Shown piece by piece: positions 7,899-24,315 of a stretch of 64,000 nt of DNA. Source of the DNA: DASZBX01 sp035943635 (lineage in GTDB: Bacteria > Actinomycetota > Actinomycetes > Streptomycetales > Catenulisporaceae); the NCBI GenBank assembly GCA_035943635.1, contig DASZBX010000120.1, positions 61,879 through 125,878 of the forward strand. Reading direction: 5' to 3'. The notes under the pieces were generated by a model. That model saw only the letters and a list, made by a program, of their open reading frames with translations, made no database searches and was not told the DNA's origin. The stretch's first letter is position 1. The number at the start of each line of letters is the position of its first letter. Position numbers and translations under genes: made by a program.

Positions 7899-7930
7899 CC
7901 GGCCGGTCACTGCCCGCAGTGACCGGCCGG
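7899..7930 (+). terminator. Second hairpin after rplL
   Basis: A perfect 14-base stem (7899-7912 with 7917-7930) and a CCCG tetraloop. Together with the first hairpin it makes a tandem terminator between rplJL and rpoBC. Confidence 0.85.
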
Positions 7931-8227
7931 AGTCATTCTCCAGTACGGTTTCTCCCGGTATTCACGCACTTCAGCTGCAATTACCTGCGGGTAGGGCTTG
8001 ACGAATCGCGCTGGAAGCGCAATTCTTCGGACGTCTGCTTGAACCGCGGCCGGCTCGCGCGCCGATCGCGGAACCAGTCGAGTCTGTTTTTGTCAGTCGT
8101 GGCGAGTAGGTTTACTCCCGTTCGCCGGTGGACATCTTTCCATCGGGCGTCGATAGGTGACGAAGCGTTAGGCAGCGCCGGTCACCCCCGTACTGACCTG
8201 CGACGCAGGGTTCGCGTCGGAACGGAC
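7931..8227 (+). other. Intergenic region upstream of the rpoB promoter
   Basis: About 300 bases, visibly less GC-rich than the surroundings, with no supported gene. TTGACG near 8000 and TTGTCA near 8090 could be -35 boxes of extra upstream promoters, but neither has a convincing -10. Confidence 0.45.
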
Positions 8228-8256
8228 TGGACAGCGGTTGGCCTTTCGGCTACACT
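8228..8256 (+). promoter_or_regulatory. Main promoter of rpoB-rpoC
   Basis: TGGACA (8228-8233), a 17-base spacer and TACACT (8251-8256). This is among the best consensus matches in the window and predicts a leader of about 140 bases before rpoB. Confidence 0.75.
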
Positions 8257-8402
8257 GCTCGTTTGCGCTGCCTTCTACCTTTCCCGCATGCCACGGACGC
8301 GATTTCCCGCCCCCTCTACGGGCCGTCTTCGCACCCTGGCTGGGGACCCCATCCCGTCGGCAGCACGCAGTGAGTCCGAGCCCTCGGAAGGACCCCGTCA
8401 CC

Positions 8403-11915
<3,513 letters not shown>

Positions 11916-11934
11916 GACGAGAGGATAACCACGA

Positions 11935-15822
<3,888 letters not shown>

Positions 15823-15845
15823 CCGACAGACAGCCAGAACCACGG

Positions 15846-15882
15846 CCGCGGCCCCCGGTGTGAACCGGGGGCCGCGGTTTTT
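15846..15882 (+). terminator. Intrinsic terminator of rpoBC
   Basis: A perfect 14-base stem (15846-15859 with 15864-15877), GTGA loop and five T residues. This is one of the few canonical terminators in the window. Confidence 0.93.
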
Positions 15883-15953
15883 CCGTGCTCCGGAACCGGT
15901 CCTCAGTCGGATCGGTGGGTGTCCGGATAAATCCGGTCAAATAAGTCAGTGCA

Positions 15954-15982
15954 TTGAATGAACCGGTTGCGGTCGCTAGAGT
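15954..15982 (+). promoter_or_regulatory. Promoter of the 16042 gene
   Basis: TTGAAT (15954-15959), 17-base spacer, TAGAGT (15977-15982), about 53 bases before the predicted transcription start-to-ATG leader ends at 16042. Confidence 0.65.
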
Positions 15983-16041
15983 CTGTCCGTCACGCGGGGC
16001 TTCGGCGTGGCCACGAAGACTCTTGAGTGAGGGCTCCAGCA

Positions 16042-16749
16042 ATGCCAATAACCAGATCGGGGATGCGGCAGCAGGTCATCCAGAACCTGACCGCGGTCGC
16101 GCCGCCGGGGGAACAGTTCATCGCGTGCATCCACGCCGAGACCGGCCCCAGTCCGTACCTGCTGATGCTCTTCGACGAGGTCCCGTTCCTGGTGCCGATC
16201 ATCGAGCTGATGCGCAAGCGGTACTACGTCACGATGACCAATTCCAGCTTCATCGTGAACAAGGCCACCCGGATGCGCAACACGGTCAAGGAGATCGTGG
16301 CCGTGGTGCCGATCGGCGCGGCGCCGCTGCAGAACGTCAAGCTCGGCTGGTGGATGTGGAGCAAGGTCTGGTTCCAGTTCCCCGGCACCCCGCAGCCGAC
16401 CCGGATGTACTTCCACCGGATCTGGAAGGCCGACGTCGAGCGGATGATGGAGGTCCTGCAGCAGATGAGCGGCGGCCAGCCGCAGGACGGCTACGGCCAG
16501 TTCCCCGGCCAGCAGCCCCAGGTCGGCTTCCCGCAGCAGGGATACCCGCAGCAGCCGCAGCAGCAGTACCCGCCGCAGCAGGGCTACCCGCAGCCCCAGC
16601 CGCAGCAGGGCTACGGCCAGCAGGCGCCGTTCGGCGGCCAGCCGCAGGTGCCGCAGCAGCCCGGCTACGCGCCCCCGCAGGCGCCGTACGGCCAGTCCCA
16701 GCAGCCCGGCCAGTACCAGCCGCCGCAGTCCGGCCCGTACCACCAGTAA
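16042..16749 (+). CDS. PH-domain-like protein with Gln/Pro/Gly/Tyr-rich tail, function unknown
   Basis: A 235-residue protein of unknown function. Residues 1-140 form a compact domain with alternating strands (YYVTMTNSSFIVNK, TVKEIVAVVPIG, TRMYFHRIWK) and an amphipathic end, reminiscent of bacterial PH-like domains. Residues 146-235 are low complexity, built from QQGYPQ, PQQQYP and GYGQQ repeats, like prion-type or membrane-adjacent disordered tails. No signal peptide or membrane span is visible. ATG 16042 is chosen because GAGTGAGGG lies 8 bases upstream. A GTG 15 bases earlier is the alternative. Its stop codon TAA coincides with the left edge of an inverted-repeat element. It is probably monocistronic. 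Confidence 0.75.
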   Translation: MPITRSGMRQQVIQNLTAVAPPGEQFIACIHAETGPSPYLLMLFDEVPFLVPIIELMRKRYYVTMTNSSFIVNKATRMRNTVKEIVAVVPIGAAPLQNVKLGWWMWSKVWFQFPGTPQPTRMYFHRIWKADVERMMEVLQQMSGGQPQDGYGQFPGQQPQVGFPQQGYPQQPQQQYPPQQGYPQPQPQQGYGQQAPFGGQPQVPQQPGYAPPQAPYGQSQQPGQYQPPQSGPYHQ

Positions 16750-16909
16750 GAGTGTGCGCGGAACGGGGTACCTCCCTGGGCGGTTGATGACACATCCCCT
16801 GGCGGCGCCGTGGTCGACGTTACAGACGAAAAAGTATGCGCCGTCGCCCACGGCACCGCCATGCTCGGTCCTGAACCGCCCAGGGAGGCACCCCGCTCCG
16901 CGCACACTC
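16750..16909. mobile_element. Candidate MITE with 36-37-bp inverted termini
   Basis: A 160-base element whose ends (16750-16785 and 16874-16909) are inverted repeats with two mismatches. A second inner inverted repeat pairs 16800-16813 with 16848-16861. The ends read GAG...CTC and are flanked on both sides by TAA (16747-16749 and 16910-16912), consistent with a 3-bp TNA target duplication of the IS1031 subgroup of IS5-family elements. No transposase is encoded. The left TAA is also the stop codon of the preceding gene. The alternative is a very long terminator stem-loop. Confidence 0.6.
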
Positions 16910-16953
16910 TAAGCCGCGGGCGCGGCACGCGCCGCTGCGCTATCGTCCCGAGC

Positions 16954-17415
16954 ATGAGCCATGGGATGGGGAGCGACGGCGACTTCGAGTACGGCCGGCC
17001 GCGCTATCAGCCGCCGCCCGCGCCCGACTCCGGCCGGCCGCGCCGGCTCGGCGACGGCCCGGCCCGGGACGGGGCCGGGGACGAGGGGCCGATGCTGGCC
17101 CCCAGCGCGGTGTTCGCCCTCGTCGTCGCCGTGGTCACGCTGCTGTTGCCGGTGCTCGGCGGCATCTCCGAGCTGCGCCGGGGCGCCTTCGCCCTGCTCG
17201 GTTTCCTGCTGCCGCTGTTCGGCGGGCTCTACGCCGTGCGCCGCGGGAACAAGGCGGTGCGGGCGGTGGAGGCCGCGGGCGGCGCACTGAGCGGCCTGGG
17301 GGTGGCATTATGGGCCAGACGGTTGGGGTGGCTCAATGTGTTGGTCTCCGTGCTGCTGTTGTTCTGGCGGTTCGGCGGCCCGTTGTTCCAGCAGCTTTAC
17401 TCCTCGGTCAAATAG
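16954..17415 (+). CDS. Small integral membrane protein, unknown function
   Basis: A 153-residue protein with a polar, Pro/Arg/Asp-rich N-terminus (about 1-45). Three hydrophobic segments follow (APSAVFALVVAVVTLLLPVLGG, FALLGFLLPLFGGLYAV, LNVLVSVLLLFWRFGGPLF), so it should sit in the cytoplasmic membrane with a disordered cytoplasmic end. No family was recognised. ATG 16954 lies 7 bases after a TATCGT -10-like box and has no ribosome binding site, which suggests a leaderless transcript starting just beyond the upstream palindromic element. The downstream pseudokinase begins 100 bases later and may or may not be cotranscribed. Confidence 0.75.
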   Translation: MSHGMGSDGDFEYGRPRYQPPPAPDSGRPRRLGDGPARDGAGDEGPMLAPSAVFALVVAVVTLLLPVLGGISELRRGAFALLGFLLPLFGGLYAVRRGNKAVRAVEAAGGALSGLGVALWARRLGWLNVLVSVLLLFWRFGGPLFQQLYSSVK

Positions 17416-17515
17416 CCGGGCGCAACCGGATCAAAGGTCCAATTGTCCATCGGCAGGACCGAAGGCAATAGGATGGCCGACAGCTGTACGAGTTGAGGAC
17501 CACGGAGGAAGACCG

Positions 17516-18958
17516 ATGACGCTGGGCCACGCCGGTGCGGTATTGGCGGAAAGGTACCAACTCGTCCGGCAGGTGGGCACCGCGATCGACGGCGAGGTGT
17601 GGCAGGGGCACGACCAGAGGCTGGCCCGCTCGGTCACCGTACGGCTGGCCGCGGCCGACCCGGACGCCCCGGTCGACGACCCGGGCGTGCAGCCCCTGAT
17701 CACCCGGCTCTCGCAGGTCAACGATCCCGGCGTGGCCGCGGTCTACGACGTGGGGGTCGACGAGGGGCTGCGCTACGCGGTCGGCGAGTGGATCCACGGG
17801 CGCACCCTGGGCCAGATCTTCGCCACCGGCCGCCAGCCCTGGCAGCGGGCCGGGGACTGGGGCCAGCAGGTGGGCACCGCGCTGAACTCGCTGCACGAGG
17901 TCGGGATCGTGCACGGCACCCTGACCGCGGAGAGCATCGCGATCCAGGACGACCGCCGGGCCAAGATCATCGACCTGGGCCTGATCGCGCAGACCGCCGA
18001 CGGCGAGGACGACGAGCCCGCGGACGACGAGGACGACGAGGCCACCGTGCTGTCCCCGATCGGCGGGCAGAGCGCGGCCGAGGGCGCCGACGCCGACCGG
18101 ACCAGGCTCCTGCCGCAGGCCGAGCGCACCACCGTCCTGCCGCCGGTCAAGGCCGAGGCCCCGGCCGAGGCCAGCGACGACGTCTACGCGCTCGGCGCGG
18201 TGCTCTGGTGGGCGGTGACCGGGATCCCGCTGGCCTACGCCACCACCACCTCGGCCGGGCCCGACCCGGCGGCCCTGCGCGAGGTCGGCGCGCCGTCGGA
18301 GTTCGCCGCGCTGGTGCTGCGGATGCTGGACCCGGACCCGCAGGCCCGCCCGTCGGCCGGCGCCGCGGCCGAGCAGTTCGCCGCGGTCCAGTCCACCCCG
18401 CGGCCGGACGACACCATCGTCGGCCCGCAGCTGATCGCGCCCACCCAGAACATCGTCCCGCCGGTCGAGCGGACCGCCGCGGCCGACCCGCTGCCGGCCT
18501 ACGAGGAGCGCTACCGGGACAGCGACCGGCTGCCCCCGCCGACCGAGTCCCGCCGGGTGTGGGCGGTCGTGGCCGGGGTGCTGGCCCTGGCGGTGGTCGG
18601 CGTGCTGATCGGGCTGCTGCTGGCCAACCACCACTCCACCTCGCCGAACGTGAACCCGAGCGGCTCGCTGCCGGTGCCGACCGGGACCTCGAGCGACGGC
18701 TCGGTCGTGCTGCCCAGCGCGCCGTCCGCGGCGGCGACCACGAATGCGTTCGGCAACACGGCGCCGGTCGCCACCACCGCGCCCACCACCGCGGCGGCCA
18801 CCACGGCGCCCGCGCCGACGACCGCCGCCGCGCCGACGACGAACCCCGCATCGACGCCGCCGACGAACCCCGCATCGACACCGACGACGAACCCGCCGAC
18901 CCAGCCCGCGGACCCGCCTCCGACGAGCGACAGCAGCCTCGGCCTGCCCCTGCCGTAA
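17516..18958 (+). CDS. Membrane-anchored serine/threonine pseudokinase
   Basis: A 480-residue protein with a Hanks-type kinase-like domain at about residues 10-330. The ATP-anchoring lysine region reads VTVR (Arg43). The catalytic loop reads HGTLTAES instead of HRDLKPEN, so the catalytic Asp is Thr135. The DFG position is DLG (153-155). The glycine loop is degenerate. The later SDDVYALGAVLWWAVTGIP segment matches the kinase F-helix. An acidic insert follows the DLG. One transmembrane helix (about 345-368) leads to a Pro/Thr/Ala-rich extracellular tail. Loss of catalytic residues indicates a pseudokinase scaffold or sensor, as seen in MviN-linked pseudokinases. GGAGGA lies 7 bases before ATG 17516. 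Confidence 0.85.
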   Translation: MTLGHAGAVLAERYQLVRQVGTAIDGEVWQGHDQRLARSVTVRLAAADPDAPVDDPGVQPLITRLSQVNDPGVAAVYDVGVDEGLRYAVGEWIHGRTLGQIFATGRQPWQRAGDWGQQVGTALNSLHEVGIVHGTLTAESIAIQDDRRAKIIDLGLIAQTADGEDDEPADDEDDEATVLSPIGGQSAAEGADADRTRLLPQAERTTVLPPVKAEAPAEASDDVYALGAVLWWAVTGIPLAYATTTSAGPDPAALREVGAPSEFAALVLRMLDPDPQARPSAGAAAEQFAAVQSTPRPDDTIVGPQLIAPTQNIVPPVERTAAADPLPAYEERYRDSDRLPPPTESRRVWAVVAGVLALAVVGVLIGLLLANHHSTSPNVNPSGSLPVPTGTSSDGSVVLPSAPSAAATTNAFGNTAPVATTAPTTAAATTAPAPTTAAAPTTNPASTPPTNPASTPTTNPPTQPADPPPTSDSSLGLPLP

Positions 18959-19203
18959 CACCCGGCCTCCGGATCTCGGCCGCCGGCCGGCGGCCGGGAC
19001 CGATTCCAGCGCGGATTGGCCCGCACGTCTACCGCTCGCCACCCGGCCCCCGGAACCGCCCGGCCCGGCGGCCTCCGGCGCTGACCTGGACCGGCCGCCG
19101 GTACGGTCCGGGCGCAGGTTAACGCGTTTTGTTCAGCCGTTCCGGCATGCGAGAATGGGAGCCGGGTGTGGGCGGTCCGCGGGCACAGGGCGCGAAGGTC
19201 ATT
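18959..19203 (+). other. Intergenic region upstream of the str promoter
   Basis: About 245 bases without a supported gene. It contains an 18-base GC palindrome at 18978-18995, close to the pseudokinase stop, that may aid termination. A second weak promoter candidate lies near 19131 (TTGTTC, 16-base spacer, GAGAAT). Confidence 0.4.
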
Positions 19204-19233
19204 TTGACCAAAGGGCAAGCTCATCGGTAGGCT
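19204..19233 (+). promoter_or_regulatory. Promoter of the str operon (rpsL-rpsG-fusA-tuf)
   Basis: TTGACC (19204-19209), 18-base spacer, TAGGCT (19228-19233). It predicts an untranslated leader of about 314 bases before rpsL. Confidence 0.75.
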
Positions 19234-19239
19234 CACACC

Positions 19240-19553
19240 TTGTGTCCGGGGTGTCCCCGGCTGTCCGTGCGCGCGCTCGTCGTGCGACCTCCCCGGCGGG
19301 AGCCTCGGCCCTGCGGCCGCGCGGAACCTCCTGACGGCGGAGCGAACCGGCGAGAGCCGGGTCCCCGCCCTGGCGGGACAGTCGCGACACACCCGACCGC
19401 GTGGGTAGGAGAAATCCCCCCACGTCGGCACAAACTGCACGGCGCGGCGGGGCCTTACCCCGGCGTGACTTTAGCCAGAGAACGCCTGGCCGGCGGTGTT
19501 GTCTCGAACAGCGCGGTCGAAGGCTTGGCAATGAATGGGAATACGGAGAGTAA
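19240..19553 (+). ncRNA. Long structured leader of the str operon
   Basis: About 314 untranslated bases with several GC stems. Positions 19384-19413 match the rpsJ leader (28970-28999) at 27 of 30 bases, and in both cases the block follows a GC hairpin. Conservation between two ribosomal operon leaders suggests a shared regulatory or processing element. Its class was not recognised. Confidence 0.6.
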
Positions 19554-19928
19554 GTGCCTACGATCCAGCAGCTGGTCCGCAAGGGCCGGCAGGACAAGGT
19601 CACCAAGACCAAGACGCCTGCCCTCAAGGGCAGCCCGCAGCGGCGCGGTGTGTGCACCCGCGTCTACACCACCACCCCGAAGAAGCCGAACTCGGCCCTG
19701 CGCAAGGTCGCCCGCGTGCGCCTGTCCAGCGGCATCGAGGTCACCGCCTACATCCCGGGGGTCGGCCACAACCTGCAGGAGCACTCGATCGTGCTCGTCC
19801 GCGGCGGCCGGGTGAAGGACCTTCCCGGCGTCCGGTACAAGATCATCCGCGGCTCGCTGGACACCCAGGGTGTCAAGAACCGCAAGCAGGCCCGTAGCCG
19901 TTACGGCGCGAAGAAGGAGAAGAAGTAA
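19554..19928 (+). CDS. rpsL: 30S ribosomal protein S12
   Basis: S12 lies at the decoding centre and controls tRNA selection accuracy (124 residues). The conserved PTIQQLVRKGR start, the TTPKKPNSALRKVARV loop and VKDLPGVRYKIIRG are all present. The lysines whose replacement usually gives streptomycin resistance (KKPNS loop and the VKDLPG lysine) are wild type. The C-terminus is Lys-rich. The start is GTG 19554 with GGAGAG 3 bases upstream. It shares one base with rpsG (TAATG), so the two are translationally coupled. Confidence 0.98.
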   Translation: MPTIQQLVRKGRQDKVTKTKTPALKGSPQRRGVCTRVYTTTPKKPNSALRKVARVRLSSGIEVTAYIPGVGHNLQEHSIVLVRGGRVKDLPGVRYKIIRGSLDTQGVKNRKQARSRYGAKKEKK

Positions 19929-20398
19929 TGCCTCGTAAGGGCCCCGCCCCGAAGCACCCGGTCGTCATCGACCCGGTTTACAACTCTCCGCTGGTCACCT
20001 CGCTGGTGAACAAGGTCCTGCTGGACGGCAAGCGGTCCACCGCCGAGCGCATCGTCTACGGCGCCCTGGAGGGCTGCCGGGAGAAGACCGGCGGCGACCC
20101 GGTGATCACGCTCAAGCGCGCGCTGGAGAACGTCAAGCCCACCCTGGAGGTCAAGTCCCGCCGGGTCGGCGGCGCCACCTACCAGGTGCCGATCGAGGTC
20201 AAGGCCGGACGGGCGAACACCCTCGCGCTGCGCTGGCTGGTCACCTACTCCCGCGCCCGGCGCGAGAAGACGATGACCGAGCGGCTGATGAACGAGCTGC
20301 TGGACGCCTCCAACGGCCTCGGCGCCTCGGTCAAGCGACGCGAGGACACGCACAAGATGGCCGAAGCCAACAAGGCTTTCGCCCACTACCGCTGGTAG
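19928..20398 (+). CDS. rpsG: 30S ribosomal protein S7
   Basis: S7 is a primary 16S rRNA binder that organises the 3' major domain (head) of the 30S subunit. It often acts as the translational repressor of the str operon. The 156 residues match the family. Recognisable segments are MPRKGPAPKHPVVIDPVY, VTSLVNKVLLDGKRSTAE, KSRRVGGATYQVPIEV, RALRWLVTYSR-like ALRWLVTYSRAR and the C-terminal KMAEANKAFAHYRW. It overlaps the rpsL stop by one base. A 115-base gap with a hairpin and a T8 run separates it from fusA. Confidence 0.98.
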   Translation: MPRKGPAPKHPVVIDPVYNSPLVTSLVNKVLLDGKRSTAERIVYGALEGCREKTGGDPVITLKRALENVKPTLEVKSRRVGGATYQVPIEVKAGRANTLALRWLVTYSRARREKTMTERLMNELLDASNGLGASVKRREDTHKMAEANKAFAHYRW

Positions 20399-20416
20399 TG
20401 AGAAGAACGGCCGCTC

Positions 20417-20485
20417 CGCCGGATGCACCCACGCGACCTGTCTCGCGCGCATCCGGCGCCGGTCCGCAAGGTCAGAGTTTTTTTT
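20417..20485 (+). promoter_or_regulatory. Hairpin plus T8 run between rpsG and fusA
   Basis: A 10-base stem (20417-20426 with 20449-20458) with a 5-base inner stem. Twenty bases later comes an uninterrupted run of eight T (20478-20485), which is rare at this GC content. The distance is too long for a classical terminator. It may attenuate, pause or mark RNA processing between the ribosomal and factor genes. Confidence 0.45.
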
Positions 20486-20513
20486 CCGACTCGCGAAAGT
20501 AGACGAGCTCACC

Positions 20514-22622
20514 ATGGCCACGAACGCCGCCGTAGACCTCGCCAAGGTCCGCAACATCGGCATCATGGCGCACATCGACGCCGGTAAGACCACCACGACT
20601 GAGCGCATCCTGTACTACACCGGGATGAGCTACAAGATCGGTGAGGTCCACGACGGCGCCGCCACCACCGACTGGATGGAGCAGGAGCAGGAGCGGGGCA
20701 TCACGATCACCTCGGCCGCTGTGACCTGCCACTGGAAGACGGACGACGTCGACCACACCATCAACATCATCGACACCCCCGGCCACGTCGACTTCACCGT
20801 CGAGGTCGAGCGCTCGCTGCGCGTCCTGGACGGCGCGGTCGCCGTGTTCGACGGCGTGGCCGGCGTGGAGCCGCAGTCCGAGACGGTCTGGCGCCAGGCC
20901 GACCGCTACGGCGTGCCGCGGATCTGCTTCGTGAACAAGCTGGACCGCACCGGGGCCGACTTCAACCGCTGCGTCGAGATGATCGTGTCCCGGCTCAACG
21001 CCGTGCCGCTGGTCATGCAGCTGCCGATCGGCGCCGAGGCCGACTTCAAGGGCGTCATCGACCTGGTGTCGATGAAGGCCCTGGTCTGGAACCTCGAGGC
21101 CAAGCTGGGCGAGATGTACGACACCGTCGAGATCCCGGCCACGCACACCGAGATCGCCCAGGAGGCGCACGACCGCCTGGTCGAGACCCTGGCCGAGGCG
21201 GACGACCAGATCATGGAGCAGTTCCTCGAGGGCGTCGAGCCCTCGGTCGAGCAGCTCTACGACGGCATCCGCCGGGCCACCCTGGCGGCGGCGCTCAACC
21301 CGGTCTTCTGCGGCACCGCGTTCAAGAACAAGGGCGTCCAGCCCCTGCTCGACGCGGTCGTGCGCTACCTGCCGTCCCCGCTGGACGTCGACGCGATCGA
21401 CGGCCACGCGGTCGGCGACGAGGACAAGGTGCTGCACCGCAAGCCCTCGGACGACGAGCCGCTGGCCGGCCTGGCCTTCAAGATCATGAGCGACCCGCAC
21501 CTGGGCAAGCTCACCTTCGTCCGGATCTACTCCGGGCGGATGGAGGCCGGCTCGCAGGTGCTCAACTCGGTCAAGGGCCGCAAGGAGCGGATCGGCAAGA
21601 TCTACCGGATGCACGCGAACAAGCGTGAGGAGATCCCCTCGGTCGGCGCCGGCGACATCGTCGCGGTGATGGGCCTGAAGGACACCACCACCGGCGAGAC
21701 CCTGTGCGACCCGGCCAGCCCGGTCATCCTCGAGTCGATGACCTTCCCGGCCCCGGTGATCCACGTGGCCATCGAGCCCAAGACCAAGGGCGACCAGGAG
21801 AAGCTCGGCGTCGCGATCCAGCGGCTGGCCGAGGAGGACCCGTCGTTCAAGGTGCACACGGACGAGGAGACCGGCCAGACCATCATCGGCGGCATGGGCG
21901 AGCTCCACCTGGAGATCCTGGTCGACCGGATGCGCCGGGAGTTCAAGGTCGAGGCCAACGTGGGCAAGCCCCAGGTCGCCTACCGGGAGACCATCCGGTC
22001 CAAGGTGGAGCGCCTGGACTACACCCACAAGAAGCAGACCGGCGGCTCCGGCCAGTTCGCGAAGGTGCAGATCGCGCTGGAGCCGAACGAGGTCGGCGCC
22101 GGCTACGAGTTCGTCAACAAGGTCACCGGCGGCCGCATCCCGAAGGAGTACATCCCCTCGGTCGACGCCGGCTGCCAGGACTCGCTCCAGTTCGGCGTGC
22201 TGGCCGGCTTCCCGCTGGTCGACGTCAAGGTGACCCTGCTCGACGGCGGCTACCACGAGGTGGACTCCTCCGAGCTCGCGTTCAAGATCGCCGGTTCGAT
22301 GGCCTTCAAGGAGGCCGCCCGCAAGGCGAACCCGGTGATCCTCGAACCGATGATGTCGGTCGAGGTGACCACGCCCGAGGACAACATGGGCGACGTCATC
22401 GGCGACCTGAACTCCCGCCGCGGCCAGATCCAGGCCATGGAGGAGCGGTTCGGCGCCCGGGTCGTCAAGGCCCTGGTCCCGCTGTCGGAGATGTTCGGCT
22501 ACGTCGGGGACCTGCGGTCCAAGACCCAGGGCCGGGCCTCCTACAGCATGCAGTTCGACTCCTACGCCGAGGTTCCGCGGAACATCGCCGAGGAGATCGT
22601 CAAGAAGGCGCGCGGCGAGTAG
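20514..22622 (+). CDS. fusA: Translation elongation factor G
   Basis: A ribosome-dependent GTPase that drives translocation and, with RRF, subunit splitting (702 residues). The GTP-binding motifs are intact: AHIDAGKTTTTERILYYTG (G1), the switch I region ending in RGITITSAA, DTPGHVDFT (G3) and NKLDR (G4). Domains II to V follow, including the GMGELHLEILVDRM signature and the domain IV tip segment GSGQFAKV. Length is standard. The ATG at 20514 has only a weak purine signal (GACGAG), in contrast to most genes here. It is cotranscribed with tuf, which starts 83 bases downstream. Confidence 0.98.
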   Translation: MATNAAVDLAKVRNIGIMAHIDAGKTTTTERILYYTGMSYKIGEVHDGAATTDWMEQEQERGITITSAAVTCHWKTDDVDHTINIIDTPGHVDFTVEVERSLRVLDGAVAVFDGVAGVEPQSETVWRQADRYGVPRICFVNKLDRTGADFNRCVEMIVSRLNAVPLVMQLPIGAEADFKGVIDLVSMKALVWNLEAKLGEMYDTVEIPATHTEIAQEAHDRLVETLAEADDQIMEQFLEGVEPSVEQLYDGIRRATLAAALNPVFCGTAFKNKGVQPLLDAVVRYLPSPLDVDAIDGHAVGDEDKVLHRKPSDDEPLAGLAFKIMSDPHLGKLTFVRIYSGRMEAGSQVLNSVKGRKERIGKIYRMHANKREEIPSVGAGDIVAVMGLKDTTTGETLCDPASPVILESMTFPAPVIHVAIEPKTKGDQEKLGVAIQRLAEEDPSFKVHTDEETGQTIIGGMGELHLEILVDRMRREFKVEANVGKPQVAYRETIRSKVERLDYTHKKQTGGSGQFAKVQIALEPNEVGAGYEFVNKVTGGRIPKEYIPSVDAGCQDSLQFGVLAGFPLVDVKVTLLDGGYHEVDSSELAFKIAGSMAFKEAARKANPVILEPMMSVEVTTPEDNMGDVIGDLNSRRGQIQAMEERFGARVVKALVPLSEMFGYVGDLRSKTQGRASYSMQFDSYAEVPRNIAEEIVKKARGE

Positions 22623-22705
22623 CCCAAGCCGATCCACTGTAACTACCGTTGGGGACCGCTCAACCGGAGCGGCCCCGGCACCCTACCTGTCCATAGGAGG
22701 ACATC

Positions 22706-23899
<1,194 letters not shown>

Positions 23900-23937
23900 T
23901 CTTTCGGGATCCGCCGCTCGACCGAGCACGGTTCGTC

Positions 23938-23970
23938 CAACGGCCTCCGGGATTGCCCCGGGGGCCGTTG
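23938..23970 (+). terminator. Terminator of the str operon
   Basis: A 14-base stem (23938-23951 with 23957-23970) with one G-U pair and a 5-base loop, 39 bases after tuf. Confidence 0.85.
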
Positions 23971-24101
23971 TGCTGTCTGCGGGATGCCGACACGACGGCG
24001 TTGGGTAGCCGGGCAAACGCGATTTGTGGCGAGGTGTCTCAGGTTTGCATCACTTTCGACCCCGGAAAAAGAGGATCTGGTCTTGCCGGATGCCGACAGG
24101 C

Positions 24102-24107
24102 TACAGT
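24102..24107 (+). promoter_or_regulatory. -10 box upstream of the envelope cassette
   Basis: TACAGT at 24102-24107. The best -35 is unclear. It ends 6 bases before a tiny ATG reading frame, which suggests a leaderless transcript start. Confidence 0.4.
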
Positions 24108-24113
24108 GACCTC

Positions 24114-24146
24114 ATGCTGCGTCCGGCCCCCCTTCGCGGTCGCTGA
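24114..24146 (+). CDS. Possible 10-residue leaderless leader peptide
   Basis: ATG at 24114 starts 6 bases after a TACAGT -10 box and reads ten codons (MLRPAPLRGR) to TGA at 24144-24146. It has three Arg and two Pro codons. No ribosome binding site is present, so initiation would be on a leaderless 5' end. It precedes the GT87 gene by 169 bases. It may be a regulatory upstream frame or chance. Nothing beyond position supports expression. Confidence 0.25.
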   Translation: MLRPAPLRGR

Positions 24147-24315
24147 GGGTCCCGGGAACCGGGCGGAGACAGGCGACGAGGGAATACGGGCACGGATACT
24201 CCGTCATCGCGGCCGCAGGCTCCTGGCGCACCCGCCCCGAGGCGCGGCAGGCCGCGCCGCAAGCCCGGCCCGCCTGGCGGTCCGCCCAGGCCATCGGCTT
24301 CTGTGAAGTGGATAT

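Noticed and set aside
8238..8402. Longer RpoB start
   Set aside because: The extension covers the -10 region and leader. The TTG at 8403 has a strong ribosome binding site and a known N-terminus.
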